DNA of 64,000 bases from Nostoc sp. ATCC 43529 (lineage in GTDB: Bacteria > Cyanobacteriota > Cyanobacteriia > Cyanobacteriales > Nostocaceae). The stretch's first letter is position 1. Each line of letters starts with the position of its first letter. Positions 35,451-43,525 of the stretch are shown in pieces. Both the position numbers and the translations under genes were made by a program. The notes below the pieces were generated by a model that saw only the letters and a program-made list of their open reading frames with translations, was not told the DNA's origin and made no database searches. The stretch lies in contig LWTK01000042.1 of the NCBI GenBank assembly GCA_003326205.1, positions 82,919 to 146,918 of the forward strand, read 5' to 3'.

Positions 35451-35482
35451 TTGACTCTCCAGTTGACTGGAGAGTTTAAGAT
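35451..35482 (+). promoter_or_regulatory. MerR-type promoter, class A (merR1 gene)
   Basis: -35 TTGACT, 19-bp spacer CTCCAGTTGACTGGAGAGT, -10 TTAAGAT. The dyad ACTCTCCAG/CTGGAGAGT is nearly perfect. It lies 39 bases upstream of the merR1 ATG, so that gene is autoregulated in the usual way. Confidence 0.8.
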
Positions 35483-35520
35483 AAGGTAAATAAATTTATC
35501 TAGCATGAAAGCAGCTAAGT

Positions 35521-35934
35521 ATGTTAGTCCAAGAAGCGCCAAAACTCATTGGTAATGTTGCCAAGTCTAGCGGTGTACCAATTAAAACTATTCGCTATTA
35601 TGAGGAGCTAGGCCTACTCAGATCATTAGGGAGAACCGAGGGTGGATTTAGATTATTTAACTCTGATGTTTTGGCTCGCTTGCACTTTATCAAACGTGCC
35701 CAAAGTCTGGGATTGACCTTATCAGAAATTAAGGATTTTTTGAATGTTCACGACGGAGGTGAATTACCCTGCGTACATATAAAAGCTAAACTGCAAGATA
35801 AGATAACAGCTATTGATGAACAAATTCAGCAATTACTCATTCTGAGGCAAGAATTATCAGGACTAGTTTCTGGTTGGGAAACAATACCTGAAAATCCTGA
35901 ACAAACAATTTGTCCTATTATTGAAAAAAATTAA
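35521..35934 (+). CDS. MerR-family metal regulator 1 (CueR/ZntR-like)
   Basis: The winged helix is typical (IGNVAKSSGVPIKTIRYYEE, then EGGFRLFNSDVLARLHFIK). A dimerisation helix follows, and metal-binding Cys lie in GELPCVHIK and near the C-terminus (TICPIIE), a spacing fitting monovalent or divalent soft metals. It sits between class A promoters, which also drive the copper ATPase, copper chaperone and DUF305 lipoprotein. The natural inference is a copper sensor. Length 137 is normal. A terminator follows the gene. Confidence 0.85.
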   Translation: MLVQEAPKLIGNVAKSSGVPIKTIRYYEELGLLRSLGRTEGGFRLFNSDVLARLHFIKRAQSLGLTLSEIKDFLNVHDGGELPCVHIKAKLQDKITAIDEQIQQLLILRQELSGLVSGWETIPENPEQTICPIIEKN

Positions 35935-35961
35935 ACAATCAAGCTGTTTATTTAATTTTTT

Positions 35962-36000
35962 ATCAGCACATCAACGGATGAACTTAATGTGCTGATTTTT
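35962..36000 (+). terminator. Rho-independent terminator after merR1
   Basis: A 10-bp stem (ATCAGCACAT with ATGTGCTGAT) and a 15-base loop, followed by a run of five T, 27 bases after the merR1 stop. Confidence 0.75.
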
Positions 36001-36053
36001 ACTAATTAAATTAGTCATTTATAAATAAATTAGTTATTTTTTGATTTTACCTA

Positions 36054-36085
36054 TTGACTCTCCCGTAAGCTGGAGAACTTAAACT
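36054..36085 (+). promoter_or_regulatory. MerR-type promoter, class A (copper chaperone gene)
   Basis: -35 TTGACT, 19-bp spacer CTCCCGTAAGCTGGAGAAC, -10 TTAAACT. One mismatch in the left half-site compared with the merR1 promoter. The chaperone start is 82 bases downstream. Confidence 0.7.
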
Positions 36086-36166
36086 AATTTTAGTTGAGTA
36101 GATTAATCGTATATTTACTCAATGGTTTTCAGAAAATTAGTTATTCCTAATAAGGAATTTAACACT

Positions 36167-36361
36167 ATGACACTGCAACTAACGGTTCCCAAACTGGCTT
36201 GTTCTGCTTGCGCGAATACTATTACCAAAGCAATTCAATCAATTGATTCTACAGCCATAGTGCAAGCAGATCCAAACACAAAACTTGTCAGTATAGAAAC
36301 TCAAACATCTAAAACAAAAATTAAAGAACTAATAGCTGCTATCGGCTATCCATCTGTTTAG
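36167..36361 (+). CDS. Copper chaperone (heavy-metal-associated domain), 64 aa
   Basis: ATG 36167, preceded by AAGGAATTT, gives a complete single HMA domain. The upstream in-frame ATG at 36122 would add an atypical extension. The metal site is KLACSACANTI near residues 9-16, and the IKELIAAIGYPSV end matches the family. Such CopZ/Atx1-like proteins hand Cu(I) to the CopA-type ATPase, which lies 2.3 kb upstream and has the same promoter class. Confidence 0.85.
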   Translation: MTLQLTVPKLACSACANTITKAIQSIDSTAIVQADPNTKLVSIETQTSKTKIKELIAAIGYPSV

Positions 36362-36376
36362 GCTTTTGAGTTTTTT

Positions 36377-36417
36377 ATACTATCAGCAATTAGTCAAATG
36401 CTAATTGCTGATAGTAT
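36377..36417 (+). terminator. 17-bp perfect hairpin between chaperone and small membrane gene
   Basis: ATACTATCAGCAATTAG at 36377-36393 pairs perfectly with 36401-36417 across a 7-base loop. There is no strong T run after it (AATATTCATTTC), so it could act as a terminator with partial read-through or protect the upstream mRNA end. Confidence 0.55.
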
Positions 36418-36468
36418 AATATTCATTTCAGAAAAGTCCTTCTGCTTTGAGCAAGAGATGTGACTTAT

Positions 36469-36663
36469 ATGGGCTTGCTTTTTCTGTTCCCACTAACGAT
36501 TGGTCTAGGAGTTAGTTATCTCTTGAAAAATTCTACTGACGATATGGCGGAACTAACAAGTTTATTTACAGTTGGTTGCCTAATTGTCAGTTTAATCTTA
36601 GCACCTTGGCAAATAAAGATTGTGGTTTTAATGTTTGCCATCTTGACTCACCAGATGAATTGA
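36469..36663 (+). CDS. Small two-helix membrane protein, 64 aa
   Basis: ATG 36469 is the more natural start (GTG 36460 is also in frame). Two transmembrane helices (GLLFLFPLTIGLGVSYLL and LFTVGCLIVSLILAPW) and a third partly hydrophobic segment fill the protein. No motif is recognised. Its position between the copper chaperone and the exported lipoprotein suggests it belongs to the metal island. Confidence 0.6.
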   Translation: MGLLFLFPLTIGLGVSYLLKNSTDDMAELTSLFTVGCLIVSLILAPWQIKIVVLMFAILTHQMN

Positions 36664-36706
36664 GACTTTTGAATAACTTCAATTATTAAAAAATAGAGCA
36701 AAATCA

Positions 36707-37585
36707 ATGAATCGATTTATGAATGCAATTGCTATAACTACTACTTTGATACTGGCTCAAAGTTGCTCCTTATTACCTAGAGACGAAGGGAAACCAATAT
36801 CTGCTACCACACATCAGCATGAGGAGCGTTCAATGAGTGGGAGCCATCACAGAGAACATTCAACAAGTGGCGCGGGTGATAAGAAGAAAGCATTTGCTCA
36901 GGCAAAACTCAAAGTTACCAGTAACATTACCTCTAATAAAAATATTCCAATAGTGATTGGCGTTCAAGATTCCGATGGGAAAGCGATCGCTAACTTTGAC
37001 ACTTTCCAAGAAAAGCTAATGCACCTCATTCTTGTCAGCGATGATCTTCAGTTTTTTAGTCATCTTCATCCCACATATAAAGAAAATGGGCAGTTTGAAG
37101 TTGCAGCCCGTTTTCCGCAAGCAGGCAATTACACATTTTTTAGTGACTATAAACCTGCTGGTCAAACAGAACAAGTCTCAGTATTGAAAACACAAGTTTC
37201 TGGAAACAGTATTGCTGCTCCAGAAATTGACCTAAATCGCAGTAAAACGTTCAATGATATTAAAGTCAATCTTGCTGTTTCTGAACCTACTGTGAAAGCG
37301 GGTAAAGAAGTCAGTTTAATGTTTGAATTACAAGATGCTTCTAACAATCAACCGCTTACAGACTTGCAGCCATACTTAGGAGAAAGAGGACATTTAGTTA
37401 TCCTGCGACAGTCAACCTCATTAACAGCAGCAGATTACATTCATGCTCACGCACTAAAAGATGCTCCTGCTGGACAGGTTCATTTTATGACTAGCTTTCC
37501 TCAACCAGGAAAGTATAAGCTCTGGGGTCAGTTTAATCGCAATGGCAAAATCGTCACAGCTGATTTTTGGATAAATGCTGTTTAA
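36707..37585 (+). CDS. Exported His-containing lipoprotein, 292 aa
   Basis: A lipoprotein signal (LILAQSC, lipid Cys near residue 20) is followed by a His/Ser-rich linker (HQHEERSMSGSHHREHSTSG). The folded part contains two beta-sandwich-like halves; the first has LMHLILVSDDLQFFSHLHPT and the second HLVILRQST with IHAHAL. These are the recurring H-x-H / S-H-L-H-P motifs of a family often found in copper and nickel loci. Probably a periplasmic metal-binding protein. A bidirectional hairpin follows it. Confidence 0.7.
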   Translation: MNRFMNAIAITTTLILAQSCSLLPRDEGKPISATTHQHEERSMSGSHHREHSTSGAGDKKKAFAQAKLKVTSNITSNKNIPIVIGVQDSDGKAIANFDTFQEKLMHLILVSDDLQFFSHLHPTYKENGQFEVAARFPQAGNYTFFSDYKPAGQTEQVSVLKTQVSGNSIAAPEIDLNRSKTFNDIKVNLAVSEPTVKAGKEVSLMFELQDASNNQPLTDLQPYLGERGHLVILRQSTSLTAADYIHAHALKDAPAGQVHFMTSFPQPGKYKLWGQFNRNGKIVTADFWINAV

Positions 37586-37665
37586 TTTAGCTGATGTTTT
37601 ATTAGTAAAACGAGAAGTGCCGAACTCCCGTGCTTCTAACTTTGTATATGCACAGTATGCTATGC

Positions 37666-37695
37666 GAATTTACCACCCATTTGGGTGGTAAATTC
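37666..37695. terminator. Bidirectional terminator between convergent genes
   Basis: GAATTTACCACCCA at 37666-37679 pairs with 37682-37695, a 14-bp stem with a tight loop. It sits between the ends of the lipoprotein gene (plus) and the thioredoxin-like gene (minus). Confidence 0.65.
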
Positions 37696-37711
37696 CTCCT
37701 TCTTACTACTT

Positions 37712-37963
37712 CTAATTTAGGGGTTGACCTACACCAACTGCTCGCAACTGTTCTAGATTCGGTTTACCAGTTAAGACAAGTTTTCCATTGATTGCGATCG
37801 CTGGCACTGCATTTACTCCATACTGCTGGGCTTTCTCCTGCTCATGTCGCAGGTTATAGACCGATACTTCACAGTCAGGACAAGTCAGTTCTTGCACCAT
37901 TTGCACTGTCTCATCACAAAGAGGACAGTCAGCCGTAAAAATCTCAATTTGACGTTTTGTCAT
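37712..37963 (-). CDS. Thioredoxin/glutaredoxin-like small redox protein, 83 aa
   Basis: ATG 37963 is preceded by GGTGG; a GTG at 37975 lies upstream. The product has the fold of a small glutaredoxin-like protein, with FTADCPLCDETV containing the active-site CxxC near residue 13 and a second CPDC pair about 15 residues later. The end contains VPAIAINGKLVLTGKP with the cis-proline. A class B MerR-type promoter lies 31 bp upstream. A role in thiol chemistry of a soft metal is likely. Confidence 0.8.
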   Translation of the reverse strand: MTKRQIEIFTADCPLCDETVQMVQELTCPDCEVSVYNLRHEQEKAQQYGVNAVPAIAINGKLVLTGKPNLEQLRAVGVGQPLN

Positions 37964-37993
37964 GGTGTCCACCAAAATTCTTTTGACTCATTC

Positions 37994-38025
37994 ATTCTGA
38001 ATCCTCTAGCCGGCTATAGAGTCAA
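37994..38025 (-). promoter_or_regulatory. MerR-type promoter, class B (thioredoxin-like gene)
   Basis: Minus strand: -35 TTGACT, 19-bp spacer CTATAGCCGGCTAGAGGAT, -10 TCAGAAT. The dyad centre AGCCGGCT differs from class A and resembles 38183 and 38743. Confidence 0.75.
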
Positions 38026-38182
38026 CCCCATAGGTAAATATTATTTTCCAAATAACCTCAATTCAAATCATTTGGACATATCATCTCCTCAAATTTGTAA
38101 CCCTGGCTCATCAAGTTTTAAGCTAATATTTTTGCCCACAAGTATTGTAATTAAACTTTACACAAAAATTGACAATTATCAC

Positions 38183-38214
38183 TTGACTCTCTAGCCGACT
38201 ATAGACTTTAAAGT
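38183..38214 (+). promoter_or_regulatory. MerR-type promoter, class B (merR2 gene)
   Basis: -35 TTGACT, 19-bp spacer CTCTAGCCGACTATAGACT, -10 TTAAAGT, 28 bases before the merR2 ATG. Confidence 0.75.
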
Positions 38215-38241
38215 TATAACAACACATAGTAGTAAATAACT

Positions 38242-38730
38242 ATGATTGCTGTCGTGAAACAAGTTTGCTGTGAAGTATCATCCCCAAAAAAGCTGCTGAA
38301 AATTGGTGAGCTGGCGAAGCAAACTGATGTGGCAGTGGGAACAATTCGGTATTACGAAGGCTTAGGCTTGATAAAACCAGTTGAAAGAAGTGAAAGTGGC
38401 TACCGTTATTACGACTGCGAGGCAATCAACAGGCTGCAATTTATCAAAAAAGCCCAATCTTTACAGTTTTCCCTGTCTGAAATTCAACAAGTGCTAGGCA
38501 TTCGTTCCCAAGGCGACCCTGCTTGTCCCCTAGTTCGGGACTTACTCAAACAGAAAATTGCTCATCTTGAGGAGCAGATTTATCGCATGAAAGAACTGAA
38601 GGATGAGCTAGAGGCATATCAACAGCGTTGGGAAAACCGACCTTTGGATAATCCCTGTAATAAAGAGCTTTGTAGCTTGATCGAGGAAGTTGCTTGCTCT
38701 GATATACCTGTTCACAATTTCCGAGACTAG
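38242..38730 (+). CDS. MerR-family metal regulator 2
   Basis: The N-terminus carries an unusual QVCCEVSS extension before the winged helix (KIGELAKQTDVAVGTIRYYE, then ESGYRYYDCEAINRLQFIKK). After the dimerisation helix the metal-binding loop GDPACPLV and a C-terminal CNKELCSLIEEVAC provide several more Cys. The pattern is closest to ZntR/MerR-type sensors for thiophilic metals and clearly different from merR1. The class B promoters in front of this gene, the thioredoxin-like gene and the Met-rich gene are its likely targets. The metal is not certain. Confidence 0.85.
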   Translation: MIAVVKQVCCEVSSPKKLLKIGELAKQTDVAVGTIRYYEGLGLIKPVERSESGYRYYDCEAINRLQFIKKAQSLQFSLSEIQQVLGIRSQGDPACPLVRDLLKQKIAHLEEQIYRMKELKDELEAYQQRWENRPLDNPCNKELCSLIEEVACSDIPVHNFRD

Positions 38731-38742
38731 TAAATTTATGAC

Positions 38743-38774
38743 TTGACTCTATACCCGAATAGAGACTTTAGAAT
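38743..38774 (+). promoter_or_regulatory. MerR-type promoter, class B (Met-rich protein gene)
   Basis: -35 TTGACT, 19-bp spacer CTATACCCGAATAGAGACT, -10 TTAGAAT, 53 bases before the ATG at 38827. Confidence 0.75.
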
Positions 38775-38826
38775 GGCCTTAGTTTCTCAAAAACTACTAA
38801 ATTAACAGAATAATGGAGAGTACAAA

Positions 38827-39141
38827 ATGAACATTAGTACAGGCGTTAAGACAGTATTGAGCGGAGCCGTAGCTAGTTTTGCATTGCTTACGTTAACCAC
38901 TACTGCTTCCTTTGCCAACACTCCCAAGGGAACTGTGACACCGAATCAATCCGCCAGGGCTATAAACGAAGCAAAACTAATTCAAGTGCTGACCAGTCAA
39001 AGAACAGCCCCAACGAATCAAACGCCACAGCAGCCAAACCAAACGGGATGTAAGTGTTGCCAAGCAATGATGAATAAGATGCCAGGAATGATGAACAATA
39101 TGCCGGGAATGATGAATAACCAAAACAGTCCGTCAAAATAG
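38827..39141 (+). CDS. Exported Met/Cys-rich small protein, 104 aa
   Basis: A classical signal peptide (TVLSGAVASFALLTLTTTAS, cleavage after FAN or SFA) precedes a hydrophilic linker. The C-terminus holds GCKCCQAMMNKMPGMMNN and a repeat of MPGMMNN, a compact Cys/Met cluster that would bind Cu(I) or another soft metal in the periplasm. GGAGAGTACAAA precedes the ATG. It is controlled from a class B MerR-type promoter. I know no named family with exactly this ending. Confidence 0.7.
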   Translation: MNISTGVKTVLSGAVASFALLTLTTTASFANTPKGTVTPNQSARAINEAKLIQVLTSQRTAPTNQTPQQPNQTGCKCCQAMMNKMPGMMNNMPGMMNNQNSPSK

Positions 39142-39252
39142 GGCTTGATAAATCCCTCAGCGAGAAACACATTTGAATTTGAAATGTCAGAAAAAACTAG
39201 AAATATTTAGAGAAGTCTGGCCGAAAAAGGCTAATGAACTCATTGCTAAGGA

Positions 39253-39300
39253 AGCCATCTTATGGTTTGGCTAAGGAACTTAAGCTAAACCAGGATGGCT
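39253..39300. other. Interrupted hairpin in the leader of the BNR-repeat gene
   Basis: AGCCATC/GATGGCT, TGGTTT/AAACCA and GCT/AGC form a long interrupted stem with a 10-base loop. It lies between the Met-rich gene (ends 39141) and the BNR gene (starts 39410). It may end the first transcript or be a mobile hairpin; there is no T run. Confidence 0.4.
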
Positions 39301-39409
39301 ATCGGACTCGTTCCTTTTATCCAGAAGCTCAAATCGCACTTGCTTTTGCGTTTCATCATAGGTCAACAGCTTTACTACAGCAGAAAACTTACTCAGGAGA
39401 AACACAATT

Positions 39410-40450
39410 ATGAGTCAGCCTGACTCAAAAGACCACAACATGATGAAATGGATGGGAATTGCTATGGTGGCTTGCTGTGCTTTGCCCATAGGAGTTTCCT
39501 TCTTTTTGGGCGGAGGCTTGGGGGTGTGGTTCGGTCGTTCTATCAAGCCACCTACTAGCAATCAGTCAACCAACCAGCCACTCTCTGCCAACCAATCAAC
39601 CAATCAATCTCAACTAAAGGCTGTAAATGTTTCCCTAGAGAAAGCGGGCAATTGGCAAGCAAATAATCACGTTCATGGTTTGACTGTGAATCGAGATAAT
39701 CCCAACATTATTTATGTTGCAAGTCATAACGGACTGTTGCAACGTTCTGAAACTGGGGAATGGTTTTGGATGGGAAAAGAGCGAGCTGATTATATGGGCT
39801 TTACTGCCGATCCAATTAACAGCGCTCGCTTTTATTCCAGCGGACATCCACACACAGGAGGTAATCTAGGATTCCAGATAAGTGAGAATCAAGGGCAAGA
39901 TTGGAAACAGATTTCCATGCCTGGGGTAGATTTTCATGCAATAGCGATCGCACCGAGTAACCCCAACGTTTTTTATGGATGGCCTGCTTCTGGGGCGCAA
40001 GGGCTGCATACTTCTACTGATGGTGGCAAAACTTGGGTCAAAGTCCGCATGACTGGATTAGGCGATACTCCTTTTAACCTTGTGGTTGAACCCCGTAACC
40101 CTGAGCATTTGTTTGCAACTACCCGTTCGGGAATGTATGAAAGCACTAACAGCGGCAATGACTGGACGTTAGTAGCTAATACACAGGAAGCTCCTATTGC
40201 CAGTCTAGCTCTGCAAAAAGAGGGTAACAGCACTGTAATGTATGGGTATCGTTTTCTCAAGTCAGCACCCGGTGTTTATCGCAGTAGTGATGGTGGTAAA
40301 ACGTGGGAGAAACTTTGGACTGAAACTAATGGTGTAGTTGTGAAACTAGCGATCGCTCCCAACACTCCCCACATATTATATGCAGTGAATGAGAACAATA
40401 CTGTCTTTCAATCGCAGAATGAAGGCAATAGCTGGAAAGAGTTAAATTAA
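39410..40450 (+). CDS. Membrane-anchored BNR/sialidase-like repeat protein
   Basis: The ATG at 39410 follows CAGGAGAAACACAATT. One transmembrane helix (IAMVACCALPIGVSFFLGGG) anchors the protein. The rest is a beta-propeller made of repeated S-x-D-G-G-K-T-W Asp-box motifs (STDGGKTWVK, STNSGNDWTL, SSDGGKTWEK, SQNEGNSWKE) and belongs to the F510_1955-type glycosylhydrolase-like group often found near metal or thiosulfate loci. The catalytic acid for glycosidase activity is not evident, so binding is more likely than hydrolysis. Its function in the island is not known. Confidence 0.75.
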   Translation: MSQPDSKDHNMMKWMGIAMVACCALPIGVSFFLGGGLGVWFGRSIKPPTSNQSTNQPLSANQSTNQSQLKAVNVSLEKAGNWQANNHVHGLTVNRDNPNIIYVASHNGLLQRSETGEWFWMGKERADYMGFTADPINSARFYSSGHPHTGGNLGFQISENQGQDWKQISMPGVDFHAIAIAPSNPNVFYGWPASGAQGLHTSTDGGKTWVKVRMTGLGDTPFNLVVEPRNPEHLFATTRSGMYESTNSGNDWTLVANTQEAPIASLALQKEGNSTVMYGYRFLKSAPGVYRSSDGGKTWEKLWTETNGVVVKLAIAPNTPHILYAVNENNTVFQSQNEGNSWKELN

Positions 40451-40473
40451 CTGTCTGTTGTCTACGTAATATC

Positions 40474-42000
40474 TTACGGTTGTGATGTAGCTGTAGAAAA
40501 ACTAGCACTAACAGCACGTTGCAAATTAGCTAAAGCACGATTGTAATCCAAAATAGCCGTAACCCGATTACCCTCAGCCCTTGTAAGCTCAGTTTCAGAA
40601 ACAATAACATCTGTTTGAGTACCTACACCAGCTTGAAACCTCAGCCTTGCTAAACGTAAAGCCTCTTGAGCCTGTTCTAGAGCAACGGTAGCAGTCTGAA
40701 CATTACTTAAATTAGATTGCAAACTAGTATAAGCCTGTTCCACCTGAAAGCGAATCTGATTGCGTTGCTCTGCAAAACGAGTTTCGGCAATAGCAATGTT
40801 GGCTTTCTGTTGAGCAGCCCTAGCCTTAGCTGCTCCACCATCAAATAAATTCCAGTTGGCTCTAACTCCCAGTGAATAGCCATCTGTAATGCCAACACTA
40901 TCATTAAAAGCGTCCAACAAGTTGTAACTAGCAACCAAACTAACTTGGGGACGAACCTCAGAAAGCGCCAAACGTCGCTGTTGTTCACTAATATTGCGTT
41001 GTACTAACTGTTGTTGAAGTTCTGCACGATTTTGAAAAGCAAGCACAATACTTTCTTCTTGTGTCTGATTCCACAAACCCGCCAATTTCACGGAGTCTGC
41101 TGCACTGATGTTTACAGATTGTGGTAAATTCAACCGCGTCGCCAACCGCCTTGCAGCAATTTGCTGTTGACTAATAGCATTAGTTAGCTCTTGTTGAGCA
41201 TTTGCTAAGTTTACCTGAGAACGAAGAACATCAAATCTCGTACCAACTCCAGCCCTTTCTAATGCTTGAGCATCCTTTAAACTTCGTTGGGCATTTTCTA
41301 CAGCAGCACGATTAATTCGTACTTGTTCATCTGTTTGTTGTAAATTGTAATATTCAGTGGCAACATTCAGCCGAATTTCCTGTGACAAACGCTCTACATC
41401 CAACTCATCAAAACGTAATTGTTCCTCAGTTGCTCTGATGCGAGCCGACCTGGAGCCAGAGGTGTAAATGTTATAACTCAGTTGTGCCGCTCCAGAAAAG
41501 TTTGTACTTGGAGCTTGTTCTGTAGAAGGTATCCCACTTCTAGAACGCAGTTCAGTAGAAAGCTGACCGCTAGCAGATTGTTGACGAGAAATGTCAGTGT
41601 TTAAACTAACATTGGGATACAAAGCAGCTTGTGCTTCACGTAGAGATGCACGACTTCGTTCTGAAGTCAGTATTGATACTTGTAGCTCCCGATTATTCCG
41701 CCGTGCCAGTTCCAAAGCTTGTTGCAGAGTGATTGGCTGAGTTATCTGAATTTTGACATCTTCTGGTTTGGTAGGAAACTGGAGAGAATTGGGATTAGGG
41801 TTGAGGTTATCGAGTAAAGTCGGAGTGGGAGATGCAGACTGAGCAGTTGGTGATGAGTCAGCTTGAGAAGGAACTTTTTCTGTTTGACTACTCTGAGGCT
41901 GAGTCAAAGCACGTACAGGTTGAGCTGAACTAGCAGCAAAATTACTTAAGGTAAATACACAACCGATACCTGCAACTACTAGATAACGATACTTTGACAT
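40474..42000 (-). CDS. TolC-family outer-membrane efflux channel
   Basis: A signal peptide (GCVFTLSNFAASSA) precedes a Ser/Thr/Pro-rich linker, followed by two homologous long helical repeats separated by short strands, each ending in a QAxxALExARxNNR or AxxALExAQEALRLARxRF type segment. This is the standard TolC/OMF fold; 508 residues is normal. It should serve a tripartite RND or other efflux pump. It lies 110 bp downstream of the sensor kinase gene on the same strand, so it may belong to the regulator operon. Confidence 0.85.
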   Translation of the reverse strand: MSKYRYLVVAGIGCVFTLSNFAASSAQPVRALTQPQSSQTEKVPSQADSSPTAQSASPTPTLLDNLNPNPNSLQFPTKPEDVKIQITQPITLQQALELARRNNRELQVSILTSERSRASLREAQAALYPNVSLNTDISRQQSASGQLSTELRSRSGIPSTEQAPSTNFSGAAQLSYNIYTSGSRSARIRATEEQLRFDELDVERLSQEIRLNVATEYYNLQQTDEQVRINRAAVENAQRSLKDAQALERAGVGTRFDVLRSQVNLANAQQELTNAISQQQIAARRLATRLNLPQSVNISAADSVKLAGLWNQTQEESIVLAFQNRAELQQQLVQRNISEQQRRLALSEVRPQVSLVASYNLLDAFNDSVGITDGYSLGVRANWNLFDGGAAKARAAQQKANIAIAETRFAEQRNQIRFQVEQAYTSLQSNLSNVQTATVALEQAQEALRLARLRFQAGVGTQTDVIVSETELTRAEGNRVTAILDYNRALANLQRAVSASFSTATSQP

Positions 42001-42109
42001 ATATTATTTAAACTCCTATAACTCACATCACACAGCAAAAAATGACTACACTCTAAAAGCAGGGGTAGTAACAAAAGATAGAAAACCTATAGGTTAAATA
42101 CGAAATCTT

Positions 42110-43525
42110 TTATTTAGATTGGCGTAAGCGGCGAAACAGCGATTTAAATGGCGAAAAAGAGCGATCGCTATTTAGGTGGATAACATTAAACGGTAGTTCG
42201 ATAGTAAAAGTACTACCTTTACCTAATTCGCTTTGCACATTCAAACTACCGTGGTGTACCTGAACAATTGCAGAGGCGATCGCCAATCCTAATCCAGAAC
42301 CGCCAGTGCTGCGAGAGCGATCGCTATTCACGCGATAAAAGCGATCGTAAATTCGCGGAAGTTCCTTCTCTGGGATACCAATACCCGTATCATGAACCCT
42401 AACCACAGCATGATGGTCGCTACAACCCAGGCAAACCGTAACTTCCCCTCCTTTGGGTGTATACTGAATTGCATTGACAATTAAATTAGAAACCAAACGA
42501 TAAAGCTGGTCGTTATCACCGACAATATTTACTGGCTTATTTACCTTGATGCTAGATTGCAGCATTACGCCTGCCGCGGCTGCCATTGCTTCAAATTCCT
42601 CGACTAAATCGCTGACAATATCATTTAGACAACATTGTTCTAGTTGTACTGGCAAGTGTTGCCTATCTAAACGAGCCAATAATAATAAATCTACAACCAA
42701 AGTAATAAGTCGCTGATTCTGACGGTGGATAGTTCGCAGAATGTCCCGCGTTTCTTCTTCATCCAGTTGCGACATTAAAAGCGCTGATTCCACCGTTGCG
42801 CCTGTTGCAGCTAAAGGCGTTCGCAATTCGTGTGCTGCATCTGCTGTAAACTGTTGAATTTGTCGATAAGATTGATAAATTGGCTGCATAGCTAATCCTG
42901 ATAGCCACCAACTAGCAACTGCAACCATACCCATTGCGATCGGCAATCCCAAACCTAAACTTAATTTCACACTATCCAGATAACGATTAAATTCTTCAAG
43001 ACTTCGCCCCACTTGCATATAGCCCCAATCCCGATTATCTTGGGTGTGTAGTATTAAAGAATTTTGATGATAATCATTGCCTTTGCTGTCTTTGAGAAAT
43101 AACCATTTTTCATTGCTGAAGACAGTAGATAGCCCTTCTGGATAATTGCCAGTAGTAGCAATCAAGCGTCCTGAAATATCAAAAAAACGCACATAGTAGT
43201 GATCTTTGTTAACTACACCAAGAAAATGGCGTTTAGTATCTGACTGCTGTTGAGTACAGCCGGCTTCAACTCTACATAGATTTATATTTGGGAATAGCTG
43301 CTGTATAACAGGTTCCAAACTCCCAGGTTGCCTGAGCTTAAATTCAATAGTGTCATGGAGTGTTCCGGCTACAGACTCAATTTCACTGTCCAAGGCTACC
43401 ACATGGGCACGGAAAACAGCTCTGTAGACACCGAAAGCACAAACGCTTAAAATTGAACCCATGACGAGGGCATACCACAGAGCTAAACGAACACGAGTTC
43501 CTCGAAACAGTTTATTTTGATTCAT
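42110..43525 (-). CDS. Sensor histidine kinase of the two-component system (RppB/CopS-like)
   Basis: Two transmembrane helices (near residues 13-33 and 190-212) enclose a periplasmic domain with a C-x(5)-C pair (NLCRVEAGCTQQ) that could bind metal. The kinase core shows the phospho-His box FTADAAHELRTPLAA near residue 233, an N box (LVSNLIVNAIQYT) and the G1/G2 boxes (VHDTGIGIPEKEL, STGGSGLGLAIAS). The ATG at 43525 overlaps the response regulator stop by 14 bases, so both are coupled. Sensing copper is inferred from the regulator boxes nearby. Confidence 0.9.
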   Translation of the reverse strand: MNQNKLFRGTRVRLALWYALVMGSILSVCAFGVYRAVFRAHVVALDSEIESVAGTLHDTIEFKLRQPGSLEPVIQQLFPNINLCRVEAGCTQQQSDTKRHFLGVVNKDHYYVRFFDISGRLIATTGNYPEGLSTVFSNEKWLFLKDSKGNDYHQNSLILHTQDNRDWGYMQVGRSLEEFNRYLDSVKLSLGLGLPIAMGMVAVASWWLSGLAMQPIYQSYRQIQQFTADAAHELRTPLAATGATVESALLMSQLDEEETRDILRTIHRQNQRLITLVVDLLLLARLDRQHLPVQLEQCCLNDIVSDLVEEFEAMAAAAGVMLQSSIKVNKPVNIVGDNDQLYRLVSNLIVNAIQYTPKGGEVTVCLGCSDHHAVVRVHDTGIGIPEKELPRIYDRFYRVNSDRSRSTGGSGLGLAIASAIVQVHHGSLNVQSELGKGSTFTIELPFNVIHLNSDRSFSPFKSLFRRLRQSK

